A stretch of DNA of 13,024 bases from Auxenochlorella pyrenoidosa (GCA_001430745.1 KQ482053.1:1031244-1044267), one strand, 5' to 3'. Counted from the stretch's first letter, positions 1-9,656 are shown. The notes: generated by a model not told the origin, from the sequence alone. A program made the numbers and translations.

Positions 1-264
1 CGAGAGGCCTAGGAGGCCATGTCGGCGGCGGCCCAGCGTTCCTTCCAGGCCCAGCGCAGCACAGCCGCTTGGCAGGCAGCGCGCCGCCCCTGCCCAGCAC
101 GCGCAGCCGGCAGCAAGGAGCAGAACTCCGTCCCCCGGAGGGGGAGAAGCAAAAGGGTGGGAAGGGCAGCCGCGCGCCTCGCTGAGGGAGTGGGCACAAG
201 GCCGGCCCTGCGCCCGGCCCTGTGCCCGCTGTGCTCAGGGTGTATGCACCCCCGGGCCGCCCAC
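1..264 (-). other. RPF1 intron 4 (partial), no exon recognised
   Basis: After the exon ending at 265 the minus strand reads GTGGGC, a donor of the type used throughout the window. The next conserved part of RPF1 should be the early Brix region with the Tyr/Lys-rich stretch that follows the LITTS strand. No frame of the minus strand from 264 to 1 gives it. The stretch is therefore most simply intron, with the acceptor beyond the edge. An open frame here is GC-driven and resembles nothing. Confidence 0.6.
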
Positions 265-1549
265 CTCGAGCAGCTCTGAGATGAAGCGGTAGGCCACCCC
301 CGTGACCTTGTAGCTGGTGGTGATGAGCACGTTGGGCGGGCGCACGCGCTTGAAGTGCTCGGCAAACTCGTCCTGGTCCTCGTCTGGGTGGGTGGGTGGG
401 GTGGGGGGGGGGGAGGGGCGGGGCGGGTAGGGGGGTGAAGGGGTGTGTGTGTGTGTGAATATGTGATGGGGGGCGGGCGCGCAAGTGTGTGTGCATTAGT
501 GTATGTGTGTGCGTGTTGGGGGCGCGCGTATGTGTGTGTGTGTGTGTGTGTGGAGGGGGGTTCATGATGACAAGCAGCCTCTTCCTGGCTCCTTATCAGA
601 GCAAGGAAGCTTTCGGGTCCAGGAGAGGAAAGGGGATGCGAGCGGGCAGGGCCGCCGGGCACGCGGCTGCAGAAGCTGCGGCAGCCCCGCGTGGCGCAAT
701 GCCCGGAGCCCGCCGCCGCCCGCGGCCAGAGCTGGCCCCCCGTGGCCCACCTGCCGCCACCTCAGCATCGTCTGGCTGCACCATCGTCTCGTCCTTCTCC
801 CGCGTGTTCTCTATCGTCTACGGCAGGGGGCAGCCGGATGGGCCACTTGGTCAGCAAGGAGGGTCCACGCGGAGAGCCGCAGGGCTGAGCGCTGGACTGG
901 CAGCCTCCGGCCGCAATGCTACCTGCCCCAGCCGGTCCCCGGTGCTCAGCACTCGCAGTACTCGCAGTAAGGGGCGGGGCCAGAGGCGCATCCACCACTA
1001 GCGCCGGCGCCAGGGCAGCGCCGCCTTGGCGGCGTGCCGGCCCAGCTGGCGCCTGCTTGCACCACCTGCCTGCCACCTCCCTTGGACAGGGCGCGCTGCA
1101 TGACGGCAGCATGCAAGGCACTTGCCTTGGGCACCGGCTTGGGCGGCGGCTCCAGCCCCAGCTCCTCGGCCCGCGCCACCTCAGCCGCCCGCTTGGCCCG
1201 CTCCTTCTTCTTGGCCTTGTTTTTCTCGTGCTTGAGCTTGGCATACTTGGCCCCCCGCACCTGCGGCAGCGGGGCAGCCGGGCATTGCCCAGGTGTGTGC
1301 ATGGGCAGCCCGCGCGCCTGTGCCGCCCACCGTGTGGAAAGCAACGCGGCACCTGCAACAGCTGCACAGGCCTGGCCGACAAGGGACCACCCACGAGCAG
1401 CACTTGCACAATTTGCAGGGGTCTGCAAGGCGCACCATCTTGTTCTTGATGTGCGAGGTCTGCTGCCCAATGGTGGGAGCCTCTGTTGCGCCGCCGCTGC
1501 CCCCGGCGCCGCCGCTGGCATCATCGTCATCACGCCGCCGCTTGCCCAT
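265..1549 (-). CDS. RPF1: RPF1, ribosome production factor 1 (Brix domain), 5' part, runs off left edge
   Basis: Exons on the minus strand: 1549-1436, 1260-1126, 817-751 and 383-265 (105 residues visible); the phases join without a stop. RPF1 is a nucleolar Brix protein needed to mature the large ribosomal subunit. What is seen: ATG at 1549 with MGKRRRDDDD, a Gly/Ala linker, a very basic segment at about residues 34-65 (SHIKNKM, KHEKNKAKKKERAKR) fit for RNA binding or nuclear import, then the family hallmark PPPKPVPK followed by TIENTREKDETMVQPDD and DEFAEHF, and the start of the Brix fold (PPNVLITTS). These match eukaryotic RPF1 in order and spacing. The remaining Brix domain is outside the window. 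Introns are 175, 308 and 367 bp; the second has a GC donor. A fourth intron starts at 264 (GTGGGC) and I find no further exon down to position 1. The start is the first ATG in frame. Identification is firm; exact ends are inferred. Confidence 0.88.
387..552. repeat. G-rich tract and (GT)n microsatellites in RPF1 intron 3
   Basis: Positions 387-436 on the plus strand are nearly all G with single T, A or C spacers, giving many runs of three or more G. Pure GT runs follow at about 443-456 and 531-552, with imperfect GT between. On the RPF1 transcript the G tract becomes the C-rich pyrimidine tract just before the acceptor at 384, so it may serve splicing. The plus-strand G runs could fold into a quadruplex; that is inference. 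Confidence 0.8.
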
Positions 1550-2290
1550 GCCTCCTGCCACTGCTGCCGCTGTTTTGAGGCTGCTGATTCCCTCCCCTTA
1601 TTTTCAGTTCAAAGAGGAGGCAGTAACGTGACCTGCAGACAGAAACCATGCGGGAGGGTCGGCCAGTGTGCTGGGGCGGCAGTGGCGGCAGCAGCGGCGG
1701 CGGCAGAAACATGCATGTCGTAGATGCTGGCGGGGCGTCGACTCCAGCATTTGAGCAAGTTCGTCTGCGCAGGGCGACAAAACAGAGAACAGCAGCGCCG
1801 CCATGCAGCGCACGGGCAGTCGGCACCTGTGCAAGAGTGACGGGCGGTGTGCTCGTAATATTGTGATGGCTCAGCAAGAGCTCTGAGACGCTGCGCCGCG
1901 GCCACCGGCGTTCAAGGAGAGAGCCTGTCCTGCGTGCTGTCCAGCTGGCAAGAAAAGGGATGCTGTGCGGATGTGGGGTGCCCCCGCATCTTGCCAACCC
2001 GACAGCTGTTTTGGCTGTCATCGAAAGAGTTTGATTTTTAACAGCAGGCAGGCTTACGCGGCACCATCCCGAGACCCATCGCCAGAGGTGCCGCCCTGAG
2101 AGGTATTTAGGCGATTGAATGCTTTCGACACGATCATCGATGCTACCCTCAGGTTTTACAAACGCGAAAACCAGCTGCCAAGCCCCCTAGAGGCCAGTCG
2201 GGAAACGCCCTCTCCACCCTTCTGTGCACTGCTGTGCAGGGGCTCAACCTCACACAGGAGGGGTGTTCAAGCCCACGTGCACGAGTCAGC
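1550..2290. promoter_or_regulatory. Divergent intergenic region, likely shared promoter of RPF1 and the VWA gene
   Basis: The start codons of RPF1 (minus) and the VWA gene (plus) are 741 bp apart and face away from each other, so both core promoters and 5' leaders must lie here unless upstream non-coding exons exist. I see no clear TATA box. A relatively A/T-rich patch lies at about 2015-2180, including TTTGATTTTTAACAG near 2030. A GGC/GCA-rich low-complexity stretch lies at about 1674-1705. No convincing protein-coding frame occurs in between. Confidence 0.55.
2119..2190 (+). other. Possible upstream ORF in the leader of the VWA gene
   Basis: An ATG at 2119 opens a 23-codon frame that ends with TAG at 2188-2190, about 100 bp before the proposed start of the VWA protein and in a different frame. 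If transcription starts upstream of it, this could be a translated uORF that damps translation of the main gene. No conservation evidence is available, and the leader could begin downstream. Confidence 0.25.
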
Positions 2291-5200
2291 ATGCATCTGA
2301 CAGCGCAGCTGCACCAACCAGCGCGTGCGGGAACGGCGCCGCCTGCCGCTGCCTCTGCCCGCGCCCCTGTGGCGCTGGCGCCTCAGAACCCGCGTCGGGC
2401 GGTGCCCCAGCGACAGGGTGCACGACGGGCAGCGGTTGCTGCCGCAGCGGCTGCAGCGCCAGCAGCGCCTGATCGCCAGGGCGGCCACACTGCGCTGCTG
2501 CATGGACTGGGCGAGGTGGGCGACGTGCCCGCCGTGCACATGCCCTGGCTGCTGCGTCTAGCCCACATCAAGTCCCGCACCACTGGCGGCGACTCCACGG
2601 TGGCGCTGCAGGAGAGCGCGCGGGGCCTGCTGATGTGGAAGGTGCGAGGGGCGGGGGTTGCGGCCAGCTGGAACAGAGGCAATACTTGCCAGCAGGCAGT
2701 GCCGCAGTGTTCTTGGGAACTCCCGAGCCGCCCATGGCCTACTGAGGGGCTCTGTTCCTGTTCACTTGGTCTGCCCAGAGGGGCAGGCGCCGCCTGAAAG
2801 ACGCCCCGGCCTTCCCGGCTGCACCCTCTGGCGCGCGCCTGCCTGCATTCGCTGCCCGACACGGCCCCCTGCCCTCCCCCCCCCTGCCACCCTCCCTGCC
2901 AGGCCGCCCTGGAGCGAGGCCTGGTGCTGGACGACCGCACCATCCAGCAGCTGATTGATGAGAAGGACTCGTTCGTGGCGGGGCGCAGCGTGGAGGGGCT
3001 GCGCTGGCCGGAGGAGCCGCTGCGGGCCGCCATGGTCCGCTCCTTTGCCACGCTGGGTGAGGGCGGCGGCCTGCTGCCGGGCCCGCCCTGCTGCTCCCGG
3101 AGCAGGGCAATTGTTTTTGTTATTGTGTAATGTGCATGTCTGTCCCAGGCGACTGGAGCGTACCCACTGCTGCTCCCAGTCTGTGCACAGACAGGCAGCG
3201 CCTTTGCTGCTGGGAGCGCCCCGCTGCCGAGCGCCGCGCGCCCACCCGCAGGTCGCCGCCGTGCCGCCCGGCCCGCCCGCAGGAATCGCCCGCTTTGCCC
3301 AGAAGTACCCCGCCGTGCTGGATGCGCTGCTGCGCACGACGCTGGAGATGATCTGCCAGTACCACAAGACAGGTGGGTGGGTGGGTGCGCGCCACGCCCT
3401 GCCACCCTCGCGCTGCCCCGCGCACGTCACCGCATCTTGATTTCAGGCAGGCCCCCCCCCAGCAGCCTGCCCCTGGCGCTCCGTTTGGTAGCGTTGCTCG
3501 CTTTCTGGCGCCCCCCCTCAACTCATCTTCACGCCCTATCCTACCCGTGCCTCTGCCACCGCTCCCTTGCAGTGCTCGGCGAGGTCGAGGCGGAGGAGCG
3601 GGAGCGCGACGCCTCGGGCCAGGTGTACATGACGGCGGCGGAGCTGATGGCGGCGGAGGTCCGGAAGCGAGGGGGTGAGGGCCGGGGCTGGGCAGGGCGC
3701 GCAGCTCAGGGTGCAAGAGCGGGGAGCGAGGGGGTGAGGGCCGGGGCTGGGCCAGGGGGGGCGGAGGTCATGGTGAGGGGTTGGGGAGGTGCAGCGAGCG
3801 CGGGAGAGGTGCAACGAGCGCGCCACGGCGGGGTCTGGGCGACGCAGGGAGCAGGCGACGGGCGCGAGGCGGCGGTGTGCTGCCGGCAGGGCGTATGCCA
3901 GCAACCTTTCTCCTGCGTCTGGCCTCCCCCCTTCTGACCCACGCAAATGCCGCATGCCCTCCACCGCACCTCCACCTCGGCTGCAGAGCTGGCCCGCAGC
4001 GCCAACCGTGCAGGCGCCGCGGCGCAGCAGGCGCAGCCAGAGGCCACAGCCCCACAGCAGCCGGCAGAGGATGAGGATGAGGCTGCGGAGGAGAGGGCCG
4101 GCTGGAGCTTTGAGCGGCAGACAGGTGGGCGGGCTGGACGCCGCTTCCAGCCAGCGCTGCAGTCGAGGGCTGCAGGCGTCCCGCGGGGACCATCCAGGCC
4201 CTGCCGTCCATGCACGTGGCCACTCATGCTGCGTGTGGTTGTGCTGCGTGCCGGGATTGGTCAGCCCACCCTGCCTTGTGGCCCCAACCCCCCCGCGCAG
4301 CCGAGGCTCTGGTGTCTGAGCTGGTGCAGAAGTGGCAGAAGCCGATCGAAACGCTGAGCAAGGCGGGGCGCGCCTTTGACGTGAGGCGCCCTGGAGGGTC
4401 CTCCTCGCCTGGGGAGTTGCGCTGCCTGCCTGGACCCATGGCCGCCGTTTCTAAGCTGCCTTTGCCTGACCATGAGTGGTAGCTCCATGCTGTCTGAGCG
4501 TCCCTGCTCGGCGCCTGCCAGCTGGAGGCAACGCTCCCTGCCCCGCCCTGTGCCCCCACCCCCCACCCCCTCACACACACACATGCCTGCCATGCAGGGC
4601 CTGGAGTCTCTGCTGGGTGGCGCCCGAGGCGGCGCCTTTGACCTCAACGGCGGCATCTGGGACCGCAAGGCACGGCGCCCCCGCCTGCCCACCTGCCTGC
4701 GCCCACCCGGCCTGCCGGCACCTCCTGTGCTTCCTGTGTGCCTGCGCTGGGACGGGCGCCTCACGCTGCCCAGCCTGCCGCCTCCCATGTGCACCGCTCT
4801 GCCGCTGTGGGCTGGACCATGGCAATCAGGGGCCAGCCGCGCCCCTGCACGCCGTCCCCAGCCCACGCGCGGTCCACCCCCCCCCCCTCCTGCCTGCTGT
4901 GCCTGCTGTGCCATGCAGGGCTGGGCGGAGATGGACCGGATGCGAGAGAAGCTGGAGGACCTGAAGGAGCTGCGGGACCTGGTCCGCTCGCTGGGCCGGT
5001 GTGTGGGTTTGTGCGGTGGTTGCTGAAGGGTTGTGGGGGCGCTTGTTACGCTGCGGGACGGGCAGGCAGGGACATGAGAACGCGACGGCATTGCTGGTCC
5101 TGCAGCCTGCGGCGGTTTGGAGTAAGAGCAGGGGGGCTGCCGCCGGCCCGCCTGGCACTGGCGGGGGCGGCTGGGCCGTGCGGCCTCCGCGCCTTCCGCC

Positions 5201-8200
5201 TAGCACGCCCTCCTGCGCTCCACTGTCGTCACACACATCCGTCACGTGTGCTCATCCTCATATGCCCGCCCGCCCCTCTGGTTCAACACACGCACCACCA
5301 CCGCCACCACCCCCGCAGCGGCGGCGGCTGGGGCCCGCTGCGCCGCGCGCCGGTGCAGCACCTGGACATGCGCGGCCGCCCCGGCCTGCTGCGCACCACG
5401 CTCGAGGCGCAGGAGACGCGGGGGCTCACGCGCTCCGACGACCTCTCCCGCCTGCTGCCCTCAGAGGTGTGGTGTGTGTTGAACCAGGTCGCGTTTGTGT
5501 GCGTGGGTGGGGGGGTGGTTGGGGGTGGGGGGTTTGCATTTCCTGCCTCGAACTGTGGATTGGACGCAGCCGGCGCGCACCCTGCTGCTCGGCCTGCACC
5601 TTTCTACAGCCAGTGCCGGCGCCCGACACTCGTGCCTTGCTGCGCGCGGCCCTGCAGGCCGCCCTGCTGGCGCGCGGCCGCACCGTGCGCCAGGCCAAGC
5701 TCTTCTTCTACGCCAAGATGGCGGAGAAGGGGCTGGCCACCTATGAGCGCGACGGCTGGGGCGAGTTCCCCACCCAGGTGGGTGGGCGGGGGATGCTCGC
5801 GGCCGCTGCGGCTGCTCTGACCTCGCGCCGTGTGCTGAGCCAATGAGGCGGCGGACACAGGCAGCCTGTTGCGGTATCAGCACCACCGCAAGCCCCCTTC
5901 TTGTCCGTCATTTCCCCGCCACCCCTGCCGCTGTATTTGGTTTCTCCCCCCCTTCTGTCAGATCAACCCCGACCGGCGCGAGATCCGGCCCACCGCCGAC
6001 CGCGGCCCCATCCTGCTCTGCGTGGATACCTCGGGTGGGTGTGGGGGGTGTGGGGTGGGGTTGTGTGGTGGGAGGGGCCGCGCGGGCGGCGGCGGCGCTG
6101 CACGGATGAGGCAGGCGGCTGACAGGCGGGAGGGCGTGCCCAAGTGCCTTGCCCGACGGATGGCAGGCGCTGCGCCCTCCCCATGGTGTGTGCACCTGTG
6201 TGCCGTGCCGTGCCCCACCCAGCTGCTGGACATACATGCCGTGCCGTGACGTATGCTGGCACGCCGGCACCCCGCAGGCTCCATGCGTGGCCCCCGCGAG
6301 GTGGTGGCCAAGGCGCTGGCGCTGGAGTGCATGCGCGCCGCCAAGGCCCAGGAGCGCGGCTGCTACGTGTTTGCCTTTGCAGGGCCGCAGGAGGTGGGGG
6401 TACTGCCCGCACGACGTCACGCACCTTGCCTCGTGCTTGAGCTGTGTGAATCCAGGAGCAGGCCGGCGCTCTGCCCCTGCAGAGCCTGCCTCTAAGGGCG
6501 GCTCCTCACGGACCCTGGCCCACGCTGCCCCCCGATCCCCAACCTACATGCGTGAAAACACCTGGAATACCATAAAATTCCACAGCCAGGAATCCCAGGA
6601 AATCCACGGAATTCCAGGGGGATTCCAGGGGAAATCCAGGGAAATCCACATCCCCCCATGCCCTTGACTTCCTTGCCCCCGGCCCCCCCTCCCTGCCAGG
6701 TGCGCGAGCTGGAGCTGAACATGGACCTCAGGAGCGTGAACAACCTGCTGGAGTTCTTGGAGAAGGTGTTCAACGGCGGCAGCGGTGAGGCCCCGCCCAC
6801 ATGATCGAGAATACGAGCAAGGACATTTCCAAGGTTTTTTTTGAGAATTCACCCCCCAGCCCACGCCGCGCCGCGCCGCGCCTGGGGGCCTTGCCTTGCG
6901 TGCGTGGCATGCGCTGCACCTGCGCACCCAGCGCGCCACTCGCGGGCTGGAGCAGGGCCCTGAGCCCCGCCGCGGCTGCCCCCTGCTCCTCGTTCCTCCC
7001 CCCCTGCAGACTTCAACGCCCCGGTGCAGAAGTGCCTGGACCGCCTGACGGATGCCAAGTGGGCCAACAGCGACATCCTGCTGGTGAGGGGCCCAAGCCA
7101 GGCTGGCCTGGAAGCTCGGTGCATGCTCTGCTTGTGCACTGGTCACCCTTTGCGCCAGCAGCGGCAGCCGCGTTGTTGCCAGCGTGCTGCCTGGGTTGCC
7201 CCTGCTGCCATGCCGCGGCAGGGCGTAGCCCTTTGGCCAAGCGGCATGGCGCTGGGCCCAGCCTTCCGGGCGGGGACAGCAGGGACAGCTGGCTCTGCAG
7301 CCTCGCAAGCCTGGAGGCACCTTTCCCCCGCACGCCCTGTGCTGCTCACTCCGCCAGCAAGGCGTGCCAAATCTGGGTTCCTCTCTGCTGCCGCGCCGCT
7401 GCCGCAGGTGTCTGACGGCGAGCTGCGGCAGCCCGGCCCCGAGATCATGCGCAAGCTGGCTGGTGCCAAGGACAAGCTAGGGTGAGGGCCCGCCAGTGCA
7501 CACCTGTCAGCCGCTCTGTGTTGCTCCTGTAGCCATGCGTGTGTGAGCCAAGACGCAGTGGAGGCGTGCAGTGTTTTTAGGTAGCAAGGGGTCGTCCAGT
7601 GCGAGGCAGATCAGCCCTCAAATGCGGCCCCCCCATGTTGCACTGCGGGCTGCTCTGCTCACAGCGTCTCGGTGTTCAACCTTGGGGCTGCCAAGAGCAG
7701 GCTGGCAGCCAACATCCTCCCTCTCTCTTGCGGTGACAGGCTGCGCGTGCACGGCCTCATCGTGGGCAGCCCGGAGAAGAAGCGCGCCGACCCCGCAGTG
7801 CTGCGCGGCCTCTGCTCCCACACCCTGCCCAGCGGCAAGAACGAGGTGGGCAGGGGCGAGCGCGGCGCCTGGACCGATTGCATGCTTCATAGGGGGCCCC
7901 TAGGTCTATGAGTGTATGCTTTCCAAGTCCGCCGTGACGGCTTGGGTGGTTGCAGCCTGCCCTGCGCTGGCACCTCCTCGGCGCACCGGGCTGTGCGGAA
8001 GCGCCCCGGTTCCTGGCCGGCCTGGCTTGGTCGGGTGCAGACCCGGCTTGGCTTGTGTACCCACTCCCACCTGCCTACTTCTGCGGCCGAGGCCCAGGCA
8101 CTTGTGACCCCAACCCTGCCGAGATCTCCATACTGCATATTGCCCCCCCCCCTTACCCCACACCACCACCACCGCCGCCGCCGCCGCCGCCGCCGCTCTG

Positions 8201-8818
8201 AGCCCCCCCGCCCCCCCCCACCACACACACGCACACACACCCCTCTCACCCCCCCTCCCCCCCCCCCAGGTGCTCATCCACGAGTTTGAGAGCTGGGCGG
8301 GGGTGCAGCAGGACCGCAGCATGCAGTTTGACTGGGACGACGCGATGGGCAACGCGGCGCGCCGCGAGGCCGGGCTGCGCCTCGAGAAGATGCGGCAGGT
8401 GGGCGGCGGCTCCTGGGTTGGGATTAGTTGGTGGGGTGAAGTCTCGCCGCCGGGTGTGCTGCCTGCGAAGGCGGTAGTGTTGCGCGCCCGCGGTAAGGGA
8501 TTACTGCAGCAGTCCGGCCGCAGCCGCTGCAGCGATGCATCGGATGTGGTCTCATGCGTGCAGGCGCGCTTCCATAGTTGCACAGCGCACCCCTCTGAGG
8601 CTGCGCTGCCCATCCTGGCATCACCTGCCATCATTATATGCCCACCAGATGACACCCCCCCACCCCCACCCCCACCCCCACACACACATTTGACCTCTCT
8701 CTCATGGCCCCCCTCGCAGGCCGAGATCAAGCGGCGACGTACGGAGCAGCGCGGCGAGAAGAAGGCCAACGCCAAGGCGCTGCGCATGCCCGGCAAGGAC
8801 ACCGCCAGCTTCGAGTGA
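2291..8818 (+). CDS. ViaA/CoxE-type VWA-domain protein, 18 exons, 696 residues, probably organelle-targeted
   Basis: Exons: 2291-2641, 2903-3056, 3283-3372, 3573-3674, 3987-4124, 4301-4380, 4598-4669, 4919-4998, 5319-5466, 5658-5777, 5962-6034, 6278-6393, 6700-6784, 7010-7083, 7408-7481, 7740-7845, 8270-8398, 8720-8818. All phases join into one frame ending in TGA. Residues 1-65 are rich in Ala, Arg, Gln and Pro with few acids, like a plastid or mitochondrial presequence. An acidic linker (EDEDEAAEE) lies at about 260-268. The ViaA signature DDLSRLLPSE is at 396-405, followed by the VWA domain: strand ILLCV with MIDAS DTSGS at 467-471, GGSD at 534-537 and VSDGE at 562-566. The tail is basic (KRRR). 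Escherichia coli ViaA (about 480 residues) partners the MoxR ATPase RavA; no such ATPase is in the window. The role is inferred as a chaperone-type adaptor. Intron 7 has a GC donor. The start is the first in-frame ATG; a further 5' exon cannot be excluded. Confidence 0.85.
3666..3756 (+). repeat. Direct repeat duplicating the exon 4 donor site of the VWA gene
   Basis: A segment of about 31 bases beginning AGCGAGGGGGTGAGGGCCGG occurs at 3666-3696 and again at 3725-3756, offset 59 bases, the second copy with one extra C. The first copy spans the exon 4 end (3674) and its GTGAGG donor; the second carries an identical GTGAGG at 3734. Use of the second donor would add 59 bases and shift the frame. 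Confidence 0.8.
4670..4918 (+). other. VWA gene intron 7: GC-AG intron of 249 bp, open in frame
   Basis: The exon ends ...GACCGCAAG and the next bases are GCACGG; no GT donor nearby keeps the conserved flanks. The acceptor is CATGCAG before 4919. The length is 83 codons and the frame is open all through, so retention would insert 83 Pro/Cys-rich residues between GGIWDRK and GWAEMDR. Splicing is favoured because the flanks match the family when joined and the insert is low complexity. Confidence 0.65.
6586..6650 (+). repeat. Short degenerate tandem repeat in VWA gene intron 12
   Basis: About six copies of a 10-11 base unit resembling CCAGGGAAATC follow one another, with variants CCAGGAATC, CCACGGAATTC and CAGGGGGATTC. 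Looser copies extend left to about 6561. The patch is much richer in A/T than the surroundings and contains several GGAATTCC-like half palindromes. It lies in the 306-bp intron between 6394 and 6699 and has no coding potential that I can see. Confidence 0.75.
8158..8269 (+). repeat. Low-complexity tract (CAC/CCG triplets, CA and C runs) in VWA gene intron 16
   Basis: The 3' end of the 424-bp intron holds CAC triplets passing into CCG triplets up to about 8196, then C runs, a short CA run near 8222-8240, and more C runs up to the CCCAG acceptor at 8269. It acts as an extended pyrimidine tract for the plus-strand transcript and is likely to be length-variable. Confidence 0.85.
8654..8697 (+). 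repeat. CCCCCA-type and CA repeat in VWA gene intron 17
   Basis: Several CCCCCA units are followed by a short CA run, about 20 bases before the CTCGCAG acceptor at 8719. It is a simple repeat within a 321-bp intron. Confidence 0.75.
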
Positions 8819-9656
8819 GGTGGCGCCGCCCCTGGAGGCGAATGCACACGGACATGGACGTGCAGCAGTGCTGCCCCAACAGTATGAATACCACTCAGCC
8901 TCAAGCGCCAATGCATGGGAAGGTGACGCAGCTGACCTGCTCATGGAAAATGCACTTGGAAAACAGATGAATTCAAATAGAAAACAATGTTTAATAAAGC
9001 AGCTTGGACCTGCGAGGCTGCCCCGGCCCATCTGCCTGCAAGTTTTTCTTCACCCCCCTCGACCACATTTGGCTGCCAATTTGCCCGTTGGCTGCTCATT
9101 CATGTGTAGCTGTAGCATTTTTCCTCTGTAATGTAATGTGTTTCGCATGACTTTGCAGATCGCCTGCTCTCGGATCCCTCTCAGGCAACAGCATACCTCA
9201 AGCGACAAAGAGACGCACAGTTGGCTCAGCATGTGGCCTGAACCATGCACTGTGGGAGGCGAAGGCCGGCTGTGCAGGGATGAAAGGACGCAAAGGGAGC
9301 ATACTCTGGCGCGCCAGCAGGCATGCATGTGCTGCGAGCGGCGCGCGCTGGCAGGCAAGGCAAGGACGAGTATAGGTGGTTTGGCTTTGGTGCTGGGAGG
9401 GTCCCTGGGAGTTTGGGGCAATTTTCGAGGGCAGAGTGTTGGGTTGCGCGCCTTCAATTCGCGTTGCAGCTGGCATCGACAACAGGGCAGCCTTCCATTG
9501 TCCACTGGGGCATGTCAGGCAGGCCCAGCAGGGCTGTATGCTATGCAGCTGTTGTGTACACCATCGGCTGTCACGAGATTGGCGCAGATTTCACTTGGCT
9601 CGCCACCTTGCTGGCTCCTCCTCTCAGCTCGTCTCACGCTCTCGTGTGTCTCGCGC
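8819..9656. other. Convergent spacer between the VWA gene and the CYP55 gene
   Basis: The spacer holds the 3' UTR of the plus-strand gene in its first 300 or so bases, including an A/T-rich stretch at 8942-9000. The remainder, to 9656, should carry the 3' UTR of the minus-strand P450. I see no third gene: the long frames here lack family resemblance and reasonable composition. Confidence 0.6.
9127..9136 (+). terminator. Double TGTAA poly(A) signal of the VWA gene
   Basis: Two TGTAA pentamers lie back to back at 9127-9131 and 9132-9136, about 310 bases after the stop codon. TGTAA is the usual near-upstream poly(A) element of chlorophyte nuclear genes, so cleavage is expected 10-20 bases further on, near 9150. 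An AATAAA at 8993-8998 is an alternative, less typical for green algae. Confidence 0.6.

Noticed and set aside
9..662. Minus-strand open frame of 217 codons at the left edge
   Set aside because: Much of it is His/Thr/Pro translation of the GT and G repeats in RPF1 intron 3, and it reads the RPF1 exon at 265-383 out of frame.
2383..3405. Minus-strand open frame of 340 codons opposite the first exons of the VWA gene
   Set aside because: The opposite strand encodes a conserved family sequence with consistent splice phases; this frame is its shadow.
5582..5657. Earlier acceptor (CTACAG near 5609) for VWA exon 10
   Set aside because: The join at 5658 keeps phase and matches ViaA-type LLPSE-AALL; the earlier site would put 49 extra bases, a frameshift, before the conserved segment.
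8158..8269. Triplet and CA repeats considered as a CRISPR-like array or satellite
   Set aside because: The units are simple microsatellites without spacers and end in a pyrimidine tract and acceptor, so intron low complexity explains them.
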